A DNA stretch of 26,968 nucleotides from Chara braunii (lineage: Eukaryota > Streptophyta > Charophyceae > Charales > Characeae): contig BFEA01000054.1 in assembly GCA_003427395.1 (NCBI GenBank), positions 3,292,065 to 3,319,032 of the forward strand, written 5' to 3'. A model generated the notes under the pieces. That model was not told the DNA's origin and ran no database searches. It saw nothing but the letters and a program-made list of their open reading frames with translations. Positions 9,033 to 17,034 of the stretch are shown piece after piece (position 1 is the first letter of the stretch; each line of letters starts with the position of its first letter). Made by a program: the position numbers and the translations under genes.

Positions 9033-9608
9033 GTGACATGTGCATCGGTTTTTCACCTACCCGATTTTAATCGCCCTTTTATCCTTACCACCGACGCATC
9101 AGACTTTGTTGTGGGAGCAGTGCTTTCTCAGATTTTCCCCTCCTCTCCTGATTCCTCTCATCCTCGTATCCCTCGCTTCCCACCCCCTACCCCTACCACT
9201 GCTTCCCGCCTGAGGCCTACTCGTCCAGCTATTGACGAACCTTCTATTGACTATTCTCCTACCATCATCGAGGACGACACTGTCGAGTCTCGCTCAGGTG
9301 ATTGTCCGATAGCCTTCTACTCCCGTCAGCTTCTCCCCGCCAAGATAAACTACACTGCTGATGAACATGAGGTTCTCGCAGTAGTTTATGTTGCTCGGCA
9401 CTGGCGTCACTACCTGCACGGGGCACCATTCACGGTGCGCACGAACAACTCTGTTGTCCAGGCTTTTCTGACAAAGTCGAAGCTCACTCCTCGACAGGCT
9501 CGCCGGTGGCGCGACCTATCCGAGTTTAGTTTCACCACTGAGCACATCAAGGGTGAGACTAATCGGGTCGCAGATGCCTTATCCCGGCGCCCTGACCATG
9601 ATCATTGA
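9033..9608 (+). pseudogene. pol: pol: RNase H domain
   Basis: RNase H removes the RNA strand of the RNA-DNA hybrid. This is one of the longest unbroken pieces (191 codons, frame 3). Visible motifs: TTDASDFVVGAVLSQ (first catalytic Asp), IAFYSRQLLPAK, YTADEHEVLAVV (catalytic Glu), WRHYLHGAPFTV, and RVADALSRRP near the end (last Asp). In the third motif, usually T-D-H/N-x-x-L/V, the sequence reads RTNNSVV (about 9440-9460), so the catalytic Asp appears to be Asn through one G-to-A change. A low-complexity Pro/Ser/Thr-rich insert (about 9140-9290) interrupts the domain after the first motif. The reading ends at TGA 9606. Confidence 0.9.
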
Positions 9609-10900
9609 TTAGGAGCATCTCCAGCTCGCCGCCATCTCGGTCACCACCGTCCACCACTCAGTGATCGACGAGTTTTGCACTCAGTACCGCCACTGCCCCG
9701 ACTATCGGGACATCCATGCGACCCTTCGGAGTGGCAAGACCGTCCCGAACTACTCTCTCAGTAATAACGGTCTTGTGTACTAGCACGACATAGGGCACCA
9801 GAGAGCCCCGTATTCGTATTCCCTCCACTGGACAACTACGTGTCCGGGCAGTAGCAGAGTTCCATGACCAGGCAGTCGCAGGTCATATGGGCTTCCAGCC
9901 TTCCACAAGACGTTGGCTTATGTGAGCCGCCTGTACGTCTAGCCGAAGCGCAAGGACTTTGTGAAGGACTACGTCGCAGAGTGTTCCACCTGTCAGGAGG
10001 TGAACAGTGCGAACCACCTACCTTATGGTTTGCTCCAGCCTCTTCCTATTCTTGAGGGTCGTTGGCAGTCCATCTCGATGGACTTTATCGGTTCTCTTCG
10101 TCCTTTGACCCCCCGCGGTCATGATGTTATCCTGGCGGTCGTCGACCGCTTCACGAAGTGTGCACACTTTGTTCCGTGCCGCTATGCCATCAGTGCACGT
10201 GAGGTCGCCGACATCGTGTTTGACCGAGTCGTGTGTGACCACGGCTTACCTCTGAGCATCATATTTGACTGTGACCCACTCTTTACCAGCCGATTCTGCC
10301 GACGGCTCCACGAGGTTTACGGCACCCAGCTCCGCTTCTCCTCGTCTTACCATCCCAGACTGATGGTCAGACTGAGGTTACGAACAGGACTCTCGGAGAT
10401 ATTCTCTGAGAGATTGTTCGTGACGACCAGCAGTGGGATCTCCATTTTGCCCTAGCCTACAACCACGCCGTCTTGTCAGCCACGGGGATATCGCCTTACT
10501 ATTGCGACCTCAGCTATCACCCTCGTGTTCCCGCGGACTTCTTTCGACCGTCACAAATTCACCCCGACACGAGTTGTCTCGCGTTGGATGATTGGGTTGC
10601 ACACATGACGTCGATCATGAAGACCGCGCATGAGCACATAGCTGCATCGCAGACTCGTATGGAAGCACGTGCGAACCGATCAAGGATGGATCATCCATTT
10701 AAAGTCGGTGATGATGTGCTTATCGACGCCCGCCACTTACAGCTCCAAGCGGACACACTTCCCAAGTTTCGGCGTCGCTTCTTTGGCCCATGCCACATTC
10801 TCCAGACCGTCGGTTCTTATACGGTTTCTAGCCCAGTCACCTTCCGTGTGAAGCTGCCCGACTACCTAGGTCAGGCTCGTGTGCACGATGTCTACCACGT
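9609..10900 (+). pseudogene. pol: pol: integrase, broken
   Basis: Integrase inserts element DNA and makes the 5-bp duplication. The HHCC zinc-binding part is scattered over frames with a TAG at 9781, then KDYVAECSTCQ (about 9961-9995) supplies the Cys pair. The DDE core opens with WQSISMDFIGSL (first Asp) and VVDRFTKCAHFVP. The second Asp lies in IIFDCDPLFTS (about 10258-10290), where relatives read SDRD. A one-base loss near 10351 shifts to frame 3, which holds the Glu segment TDGQTEVTNRTLGD, then a TGA at 10407 (one change from CGA). A plant-chromovirus-like C-terminal part (YHPRVPADFF onward) follows. Confidence 0.88.
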
Positions 10901-10969
10901 CTCGTTACTGCATCCCTACCACAAACCGTCTGAGCGTTTCGTCGGACGACCATACGAGCGCCCTCCACC

Positions 10970-11327
10970 TATCATGGTGGACGGCCACGAGGAATTCCTC
11001 GTTTTAGACATCACTGGTCGTCGAGTCACCGACGACAACCCTCCTCACGTCCAGTATCTCGTACGTTGGAAGGGTTATCCTGATGAGGAGGCTACTTGGG
11101 AGCCCCTCGAGCACTTGCAGCATGCTCGCATGTTGGTGGGTGCCTATGACCGTGCTCGTCGTGCTAGGTTGACTGCTCCTCAGCCCACTGACCCTCCTCC
11201 TTCTCCCTCGGCTGAGGAGACCGCTGAAGCCGAGCCTGCTCCATCTGAGGCAGACCTTCAGCAGCAGCCGGGTGCTTCTGAGCGTCCACAGCGCACTCGC
11301 CGTCGTCCTGCTGGATACGACGATTGA
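10970..11327 (+). pseudogene. pol: pol C-terminus: chromodomain
   Basis: The C-terminal piece of the polyprotein, open from 10473 to the TGA at 11325. The chromodomain spans about 10990-11150: EEFLVLDITGRRV, then VQYLVRWKGYPDEEATWEP (aromatic residues Y, W and W of the methyl-lysine cage) and LEHLQHARMLV. Chromodomains direct chromovirus integrase to histone-marked chromatin. The tail after about 11160 is Pro/Glu/Ser-rich and ends RRRPAGYDD. This segment is intact in itself and establishes the chromovirus assignment. Confidence 0.93.
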
Positions 11328-12439
11328 CTCTCACCTATCTTCCCACGTCTTTGACTTCTCAATACTTCATCCACTCCAGTTTTGCCACTTCAGCTCATCG
11401 ACGTTGCGGCTCTTCCTCGATGGCATTTCAGACTTCTCATCAAGGACGCCATCGGCAGCTTCATGGACTTCGTCATGATCAACTCTACCTACTTCAGACG
11501 TCGCCACTCTCTTACCACCTTACCCTGTACAATACCTTGGTTGTGTCGCATGATGGTCTCCCTTCGCCGGGTTCCTCTGAGTTGGGTTCTCCCTTGGTAT
11601 ACGCATAGGCATCAGGACCGTAGCGTTGCCTTGGCTTCCCAGCTTACGGATCTAGCTCAGACTTCCCTCACCTTAGGAGTCATTTGCATGATTTCCTTAC
11701 CCATCACTTTTCTACCCTCTGTCGGCCCTCACACCCTAGTTAGGCAGCCTCACATGCTTCATCTAGGTGCGCCCAGTATACCCGACTCCCTTGTTCCCTT
11801 GCATGGTCGCCCTCTATAGCGGTCACCCCTTTAGTCGAGCATTACCCGCCCTGATGGTCTATCTGTTAGGGTCATTGATTTTGTTCGCTCCCAGTTCCCT
11901 ACCCTCATTGAGCCTGATGACATGTGTCTCCCTGTCATTTATGTGTGGATGCCCTTAGGAGTTTATCGAACCCTAGGCTACATTCGCCACCCTCAGAGAT
12001 CATCCCACCCTTTGGTTTGCGACACACTCCTCCTGTGACATATGGTTGTCGTGTTGCTGCTTTGTTGCTCTCAGACTGAGGCTATTGCCTCTGACATTTC
12101 TAGGATTTAGTTGTTCTGCTTTTGCTGTTCTTAGGACTTATACACTAGTCAGTTGTTTCCAGACTCAGGATACTGCCTCCAACATTCTAGGATCTAGCTG
12201 TCATTACTTCCTGCTTTCCTAGGACATGTATGCTAGTTAGTTGCTTCTGCTTCCACTTAGGCTGTTAGCTGTGACATTGTTGTTTTTCTGACATTTTTTA
12301 TCCTAGGTTGCATCGCATGGACTCAGCATGGAGCTTGCTCCGCATCCTAGCCTACTCAGGTTTTCTTTTCTTTGGTAGAGTTTCGCTTCTTGGCGGAAGC
12401 GTGCTTGTATCTAGGCGATCCATCACAGGCCGATGATCG
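11328..12439 (+). other. Retrotransposon 3' untranslated region
   Basis: About 1.1 kb between the pol stop and the 3' LTR. Several frames are open for 60-145 codons (for example 11382-11819) but show no recognisable domain, and all three frames are interrupted. It includes the tandem repeat at 12072-12277. The bases before 12440 do not form a clear polypurine tract, which may be eroded. Confidence 0.6.
12072..12277. repeat. Diverged 88-bp tandem repeat
   Basis: Units start CAGACTGAGG at 12072 and CAGACTCAGG at 12160, sharing CTAGGATYTAG and ACTAGTCAGTTG/GCTAGTTAGTTG. A partial third unit starts near 12252. Period about 88 bp. No known role. Confidence 0.7.
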
Positions 12440-12738
12440 TGTAGCGGACCTCTGGTTGGCCTGTGAGACCAGTCCCTTGGCCTGTTCTCACAGGCCTGTG
12501 TTGTATTCGGGGTAGTCCTGTCCAGGCCGGTACCTCTGTCGGTACCAGGCAGTCCAGGCAGTCCGCTGGGGTATACCCCAGCTGTTGTCTGTTTTCTGGA
12601 TCATTCTACATTCGCACATCTTGGAGTACGTGCGTTGGAGTCTAGCGTGGGAGCTGCGCTGTGCCATCTCGCTCCCCCTTCATCCTCCATCTCCATCTCT
12701 GTCCCAGGCGGAGCACCACACCTGGCGGGTCCGGCACA
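12440..12738 (+). repeat. 3' LTR (299 bp)
   Basis: Begins TGTAGCGGACC and ends GTCCGGCACA. It aligns to the 5' LTR with about eight substitutions. It lacks the 131 bp corresponding to 2521-2651, the missing block being exactly the distance between two CCAGCTGTT copies in the 5' LTR. It has 13 extra bases after TTGGAGTA. The 16-bp palindrome and the 11-bp inverted repeat are retained. Confidence 0.94.
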
Positions 12739-12743
12739 ACAAG
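12739..12743. repeat. Target-site duplication ACAAG, right
   Basis: Repeats 2359-2363 directly after the CA end of the 3' LTR. Confidence 0.92.
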
Positions 12744-12772
12744 GAAGTGACACATACATTTTGGGAATGGTG
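12739..12772 (+). pseudogene. U6 snRNA-like sequence, 3' part
   Basis: Continues the sequence interrupted at 2363: ACAAGGAAGTGACACATACAT, compared with the U6 segment GCAAGGATGACACGCATAAAT, followed by a weaker GGGAATGGT. With the element and one duplication copy removed, the two halves join without a break. The match weakens after about 12760, where a LINE-like reading could take over. Confidence 0.6.
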
Positions 12773-13044
12773 GCGAGGGGGCGCCCCCCCTATTCCACAT
12801 ACCTCTTCAAGGTGGACTGATGGCTTTGTGGGACGCATCCCGCAGACAATCATTTGTTTGTGCCTTGGGCTATGCTGAAGAGACGCTGAGGGGAGCAGTT
12901 CTTTGGACTTTGTGGACCCTCAGGAACTCGGCAGTCAGAAGAAGCGAACATCTTACCCCTCCTATGATCAGAGCGGAAGTCAAGTTCAACATTAAACCAC
13001 CAGTACTTCTTCCAGTCATGCCCGTTAATGCGCCACGATTTTAG
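12744..13044 (+). pseudogene. Possible LINE RT zinc-finger-region remnant
   Basis: Plus-strand readings in two frames resemble the C-terminal region of plant LINE reverse transcriptases: VTHTFWEWW (about 12748-12774, frame 3) recalls the H-x-FW-x-C signature, and AVLWTLWTLRNSAV (about 12895-12936, frame 1) recalls the W-x-x-W-x-x-RN signature. A frameshift separates them. This is pattern memory on short motifs, so confidence is low. If correct, the U6-like sequence in front of it would make a U6-LINE chimera. Confidence 0.35.
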
Positions 13045-13239
13045 GAAACGTACGGGCTCCTACAGGAGCGCCCAAATTCATCCGACTAGAAACGTTTCTA
13101 CTCCTTTTTTTTCTGTGGCCGATAGCTGGGCCAAGTACTGCTGGTTTAAACAAGCTATTGACACTGATTCGGCACATAAAGTAGTGATCAAAGGATATAG
13201 GACTAAGTTCACAAAACCGATGAATAAGATGGGACGCTG

Positions 13240-13277
13240 GACCCGGTTTCCAGCAGGTGCGGCTCCCCACCAATAGA
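13240..13277. repeat. Repeat fragment shared with 312-356
   Basis: The CCGGTTTCCAGCAGGTGC-GGCTCCCCACCAATAG block, the counterpart of the left-flank fragment. Confidence 0.6.
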
Positions 13278-13297
13278 CTGGAGCATCCAGGATGTGA

Positions 13298-13335
13298 CTG
13301 CTAGGGGGGGGTGCTTGTATCACCCTCCCTAGCAG
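13298..13335. repeat. Small inverted repeat (CTGCTAGGG...CCCTAGCAG)
   Basis: CTGCTAGGGGGGG and CCCTCCCTAGCAG pair around a short TGCTTGTAT loop. Probably the end of, or a small, foldback element. No coding. Confidence 0.6.
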
Positions 13336-13465
13336 TAACACTGGTTTTTCACAAAAAAAAAAGGTTTGCTCACGGTGGGTGCAGTTCTCAGGTCTGGTTA
13401 CGATCACTGCAAACTTCCATGGTTTCCCTGAGCTTACCTTCTCGTCTTTCTTTTTTTGTAAAAGC

Positions 13466-13560
13466 ACAGCACAGTAGAGTACAGTACAGTACAGCACAGT
13501 AGAGTAGAGTAGAGTAGAGTAGAGTAGAGTAGAGTACAGTACAGTACAGTACAGTAGAAT
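13466..13560. repeat. Pentanucleotide satellite (AGTAC/AGTAG)n
   Basis: About 19 tandem 5-bp units alternating in blocks between AGTAC, AGCAC and AGTAG. Open frames across it on both strands are repeat translations, not genes. Confidence 0.92.
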
Positions 13561-13658
13561 ACAGAAGTATGCAGTCAGAGTATCAGAGTATGGTGTTGTT
13601 TTTCTGGGGTGCCTCAAGGACCTCTTGTGTGTAGTAACCGTGTCTGGGTCCTAGCATG

Positions 13659-13668
13659 TATAGTAATC

Positions 13669-13703
<35 letters not shown>

Positions 13704-13729
13704 CATCCCCCTCAGTGATATAGTAATCT
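13659..13729 (-). mobile_element. Minimal retroposed insertion, poly(T) with 11-bp duplication
   Basis: TATAGTAATCT at 13659-13669 is repeated exactly at 13719-13729. Between them lie only 49 bp: TC, about 28 T, then TAAAAACATCCCCCTCAGTGA-type sequence. Read on the minus strand this is a roughly 20-nt stub ending in a poly(A) tail, flanked by a target duplication, as expected of an extremely 5'-truncated LINE-mobilised insertion. Confidence 0.7.
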
Positions 13730-14117
13730 GATGAGAAGCATTGAACTTTCGAGATTGATCTTTGCAGGGTTCTAGGCCGTAGTGTTTGCAGCTGTGTCTG
13801 GGCCGTCCTTTGGTGGCAGTGTTGGCCGAATGCTTGTCTGAGGTTACAACTGCGACTTTCTTTCCGTCGCTTAGTACAGCTCAGTAGGATAGGGTCAATG
13901 GCTGCGTTTCGTTTTGTTTTCATTTCTGTATTGCTCTTTGTATTGCCCTGAAGGGCTGAGGTTCTCCGTTTGGTTCTGTTCCTGCAGCCTGGGCCTGCGC
14001 CCGGCCAGTGAGTAGCCCAGGAGCGAGCCTGGGGCTGTGAAATTTTGTAAGGGACGCCGGGCCCGCTTCCCGGCAATTGTAAATAGAATAATCTTCTCAA
14101 AAAAAAAAAAAAAAAAA
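13730..14117 (+). mobile_element. Possible retroposon 3' end with poly(A)
   Basis: Ends in GGCAATTGTAAATAGAATAATCTTCTC followed by about 19 A (14099-14117), the look of a LINE- or SINE-type 3' end on the plus strand. Its 5' boundary and any target duplication are not visible. Minus-strand open frames across it have no recognised domain. Confidence 0.35.
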
Positions 14118-14260
14118 GATCCAAATTCTGAAAACGAAAAAAGGACCTCTGCTGGATTTCGCAATACCAATGGACAAAACATGTCACATTCCAAGGCTGC
14201 AAGGCAATGGGTGAAACTGGTCTTCTGCCAACGGGACTTTCTGACACCTCCTAGAGACTG

Positions 14261-14365
14261 CCTCTTGTGTCCCGGGCAGCATGCTGCCTTTTTTTGCGAT
14301 TTTCCTGGAATTTCTAAAGTGGCCCATTCCGAACATCCGGTGGGACTCCAAAATACTTGTCCCGG
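14261..14365. repeat. Repeat family B, copy 1
   Basis: The segment with GCCTTTTTTTGC, CCTGGAA, CTAAAGT, GCCCATTCCGAACATC, GACTC and AAAATACTTGTCCCGGGCCC is recognisably the same as 14725-14990, where foldback C is inserted in the middle. This copy shows the arrangement without the foldback. Confidence 0.6.
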
Positions 14366-14692
14366 GCCCATTTGGGAAACTGTGGCGGTGGCGCACTTTA
14401 AGTTTGAAATAGGCAAGAAGAAACGAAGCGGCACCGATGTGAGGGTGTGAGTTTCAAAATGAGCAAGTTTAACGATGGCTTAAGCCAGCAGTACACATGC
14501 CTCACATCAGCCGCGGGGCCGTGTCGGAGGCCGAAAAGCGCTATGCCGACCACTGATTTCTTTTATCGACGGCGACTTTTCCGGATAGGCGCCAAGTTGC
14601 TTTCCAGCAAGGCTGGGGTCGAGTACTGGGCGGTTTAAAACTGCGTCAGTCCGTCATTATCCACTGGTGCGAATGCAGAGATTTAGGGTAAC

Positions 14693-14727
14693 CGTTGCCC
14701 TTTTTTTTTTTTTTTTTTTTCGTTGCC
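14693..14727. repeat. Poly(T) tract between 7-bp direct repeats
   Basis: CGTTGCC at 14693-14699 and at 14721-14727 flank a C and 20 T. The paralogue at 14261-14365 has no such tract at this place, so this may be a tail-only insertion with a 7-bp target duplication. Slippage is an alternative. Confidence 0.5.
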
Positions 14728-14990
14728 TTTTTTGCCATTTCCCAGGAACTGCTAAAGTTGCCCATTCTGAACATCAGGGGAGAGGTCCCAGTGGCACTAG
14801 CAAAGAGGACTCGATTTGGATTGAAAACCTGAATCTGGACGCGTTGGCGGAAAGGTGCACGAAATCGGGATTGAACTGCTTTTCTGCAACTCCCCTTAAG
14901 ACACGTCCAGATTCAGGAGCTTAATGCAATCCTCTTTGCTACGAGCGGGACCTCGGCCCAGGTGTGACTCAAAAGTACTTGCCCTTTTTT
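14725..14990. repeat. Repeat family B, copy 2 (interrupted)
   Basis: Second copy of the family at 14261-14365, split by the foldback at 14783-14954. The right-hand remainder (GTGTGACTCAAAAGTACTTGCCC) matches GTGGGACTCCAAAATACTTGTCC of copy 1. Confidence 0.55.
14783..14954. mobile_element. Foldback (MITE-like) element C, related to 729-875
   Basis: The outer arms GAGGTCCC and GGGACCTC pair, then TAGCAAAGAGGA pairs with TCCTCTTTGCTA, then CCTGAATCTGGACG pairs with CGTCCAGATTCAGG. The inner core equals that of the element at 729-875. No coding. It interrupts repeat family B. Confidence 0.75.
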
Positions 14991-15066
14991 TTTCTAATTT
15001 GCATCGTTTCACTTTTCGTATAAGTTCCTAGCTAGCACAAGCAAGTAGCCCCGGTGGACGTTAAAA

Positions 15067-15100
<34 letters not shown>
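15067..15100. repeat. Poly(G) tract
   Basis: Thirty-four consecutive G. A homopolymer this long is prone to miscalling, so its length is doubtful. Confidence 0.9.
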
Positions 15101-15209
15101 CGGGATGGGGATCACAAGCAAGTGGACAACTCCTTTAAGCTGGAAAGGCCATGGAGATTGCTGGCTGCCAGAAATTTTGATTGCTTTTGAAGGAAAAGAA
15201 ACGCGATAT

Positions 15210-15346
15210 AATTGCACTATGGGGCAAGATACAGTTTGGAATTGCACTTCAGGCACCCTACCGGGGCCAGAAAGCTGGGTTGTATGCATTGCAGGCCCGA
15301 ACTGCAAATCATATCGAAACTGTATCTTGGCCGAAATAGTGCAATT
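15210..15346. repeat. Foldback element D
   Basis: AATTGCACTATGGGGCAAGATACAGTTT (15210-15236) is mirrored by AAACTGTATCTTGG...ATAGTGCAATT (15317-15346) with one small offset, around an 80-bp loop. MITE-like and non-coding. Confidence 0.75.
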
Positions 15347-15443
15347 AGAACTCGTTTTTGTGATTCCCGCATAGTTTTCCCCTTACAAAAAAAGGGCATG
15401 ACTGTGCCAGACTGTTTCGTCGGACTTTCACCCACTCATGAGC

Positions 15444-15481
15444 CTGTCTCTTATACACATCTAGATGTGTATAAGAGACAG
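15444..15481. other. Nextera mate-pair junction adapter (artefact)
   Basis: Two 19-bp Tn5 mosaic ends meet head to head: CTGTCTCTTATACACATCT (15444-15462) and its reverse complement (15463-15481). This 38-bp sequence is the circularisation adapter of Illumina Nextera mate-pair libraries and does not belong to the genome. Its translation gives the well-known spurious peptide SYTHLDVYKRQ found in contaminated protein predictions. It marks a false join between 15443 and 15482. Confidence 0.98.
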
Positions 15482-16873
15482 GTGTGGTACTGCGGGTGGC
15501 GAGACATTGGGTTGAACTCTGTAACGATAATTGGGGTTATGAGAGTTGAGTTGGCTCATCATCTGTGTCATATTCCAATTGTGATCTTCGCAGTGTCATG
15601 TTGTGATTGGTTGTTGGGAGTCTGTCAGAGAGAGAGAAACACTGTGTGTATTCTACCCATCTGTGCATGGTTACTATTCCGCTGCTTATCTCCGGTCTGT
15701 GTGCAGTTGGGCTCTGTCTCCTCCTCCCCTTTGTCTCATGCATGTATGGGCGTGTGGGAGTTCTTCTGTGTGTGAGTGGCAAACAAATTGTCAGACAACC
15801 AAGTTCATAACACTATAATGACAATAAAAAAGGCCTGAAAGGCCGTCCTGTCCAGATTTGACAGGTAATTATTGGTTGGGCTTAAAGAATTAGCCTTTAA
15901 AGAAAAGAAAAAGAAAAAAGAAAAAAAAGAGTCTCCATCTGTGGTGTCCTCGGGGACATTTGTTAAAATTTGGAAAATAGTAAAATACAGAGAAGAGTAG
16001 CATGGCTCCTGCACAAGTGTAGCGAACCTCTGGTTGGCCTGTGAGACCAGCCCCTTGGCCTGTTCTCACAGGCCTGTGTTGTATTCGGGGTAGTCCTGTC
16101 CAGGCCGGTACTTCTGTCGGTACCAGCCAGTCCAGTCCAGTCCAGTCAGTTCGCTGGGGTATACCCCAGCTGTTCACAAGAGGTTGATGGGGTCGTAAGA
16201 AGTGCACTCTATAGATTGGTGTGAAGTGTTGTTAAAATGACTGTCTGGTTTTCTTATAAATGGGCCTGAAAAACGGGTGCTCGGTTAACCTGCTCTCCAG
16301 CTGTTGTCTGTTTTCCGGATCATTCTACATTCGCACATCTTGGAGTACTAGCGTGGGAGCTGCGCTGTGCCATCTCGCTTCCCCTTCATCCTCCATCTCC
16401 ATCTCTGTCCCAGGCGGAGCACCACACCTGGCGGGTCCGCCACACTGGTATCAGAGCGGGAACGCTCCCCGCTCGCACCCGCCACACCGCACAGCAGGGA
16501 AAACAGCAAAACCCGACAATGGGTTTTTTCGATGTTTGCAGCGGAAAACAGCGGGAAAATTTGAGAAAACGCGCAGCAGCAAGGAGCGCCACGTGGCGCG
16601 AAAAGAGAAGCGGCGTCATGACGCATGCACGCCAAGGCCAAGGTCGCCGCACACACACGCGCCACGTGCCCACGCTGCCTTGCTGCCCCGCCCCGCCCCC
16701 GGATTTTATATTATCAAGATCCGGGATGTACTCTGCCACCAGGGTTTGAACCTGGGCAGCTGCTGGCTATGTGCGTGCGTAGCTGCTGCCATAACACACT
16801 CGCCACAGTGTGCCTATGGCTTTGTAGTACGGCGCGCAGCTGTTAACGAGATGCGTGCCAGCTATTTACCCCC
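15482..16873. other. Assembly duplicate of 1828-3219
   Basis: A copy of 1828-3219 at offset 13654, beginning at the first base after the adapter. It contains duplicate versions of the two-hairpin repeat (15812-15866), the U6 5' part (15944-16017), target duplication ACAAG (16013-16017), 5' LTR (16018-16444) and primer site (16446-16457). No internal retrotransposon sequence beyond the leader follows. It should not be counted as a second element or a segmental duplication. Confidence 0.93.
16018..16444 (+). repeat. 5' LTR, duplicated by misassembly
   Basis: Same sequence as 2364-2790, including the 131-bp segment specific to the 5' LTR and the same host flank. That shows it is the same LTR and not a solo LTR elsewhere. 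Confidence 0.9.
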
Positions 16874-16891
16874 GCCCCCCGCCCGGCGACC

Positions 16892-16968
16892 NNNNNNNNN
16901 NNNNNNNNNNNNNNNNNNNNNNNNNNNNNNNNNNNNNNNNNNNNNNNNNNNNNNNNNNNNNNNNNNNN
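16892..16968. other. Assembly gap (77 N)
   Basis: Unknown sequence, followed by an A-run (16969-17015) and GAAA repeats (17016-17032). Adjacency of left and right sides rests on scaffolding only, and the left side is itself a misjoined copy. Confidence 0.95.
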
Positions 16969-17017
<49 letters not shown>

Positions 17018-17034
17018 AAGAAAGAAAGAAAGAT

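Larger units (their letters stand above)
2364..12738 (+). mobile_element. Ty3/gypsy chromovirus-type LTR retrotransposon
   Basis: A complete but dead element of 10,375 bp: TG...CA LTRs, 5-bp duplication ACAAG on both sides, a primer-binding site one base after the 5' LTR, then leader, gag with a CCHC knuckle, and pol in the order protease, RT, RNase H, integrase, chromodomain. Integrase after RNase H plus a C-terminal chromodomain defines the chromovirus branch of Ty3/gypsy. The coding region has several frameshifts and in-frame stops, so it could move only with proteins from relatives. The two LTRs differ by about eight substitutions and three indels, so the insertion is not recent. The element interrupts a U6-like sequence. 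No clear polypurine tract is visible before the 3' LTR. Confidence 0.95.

Noticed and set aside
11382-11819. 145-codon frame after pol, as a possible extra retrotransposon gene
   Set aside because: No recognisable domain, overlapping frames of similar length, and location in the 3' untranslated region. It would need conservation in relatives to be believed.
13078-13617. 179-codon minus-strand frame
   Set aside because: It runs through the pentanucleotide satellite (repeated YSTLL-type translation) and an inverted repeat.
13728-13760. CTGATGAG as a further hammerhead core
   Set aside because: No GAAA with a pairing stem II follows, and no stem I or III partner is present.
15212-15775. Open frame of 187 codons on the plus strand containing SYTHLDVYKRQ
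   Set aside because: The frame exists only because the 38-bp library adapter joins two unrelated pieces; the central peptide is translated adapter.
15482-16873. Second gypsy insertion, solo LTR or segmental duplication
   Set aside because: It copies host flank, target duplication, LTR and leader together at a constant offset and starts exactly at the adapter, so it is the same locus assembled twice.
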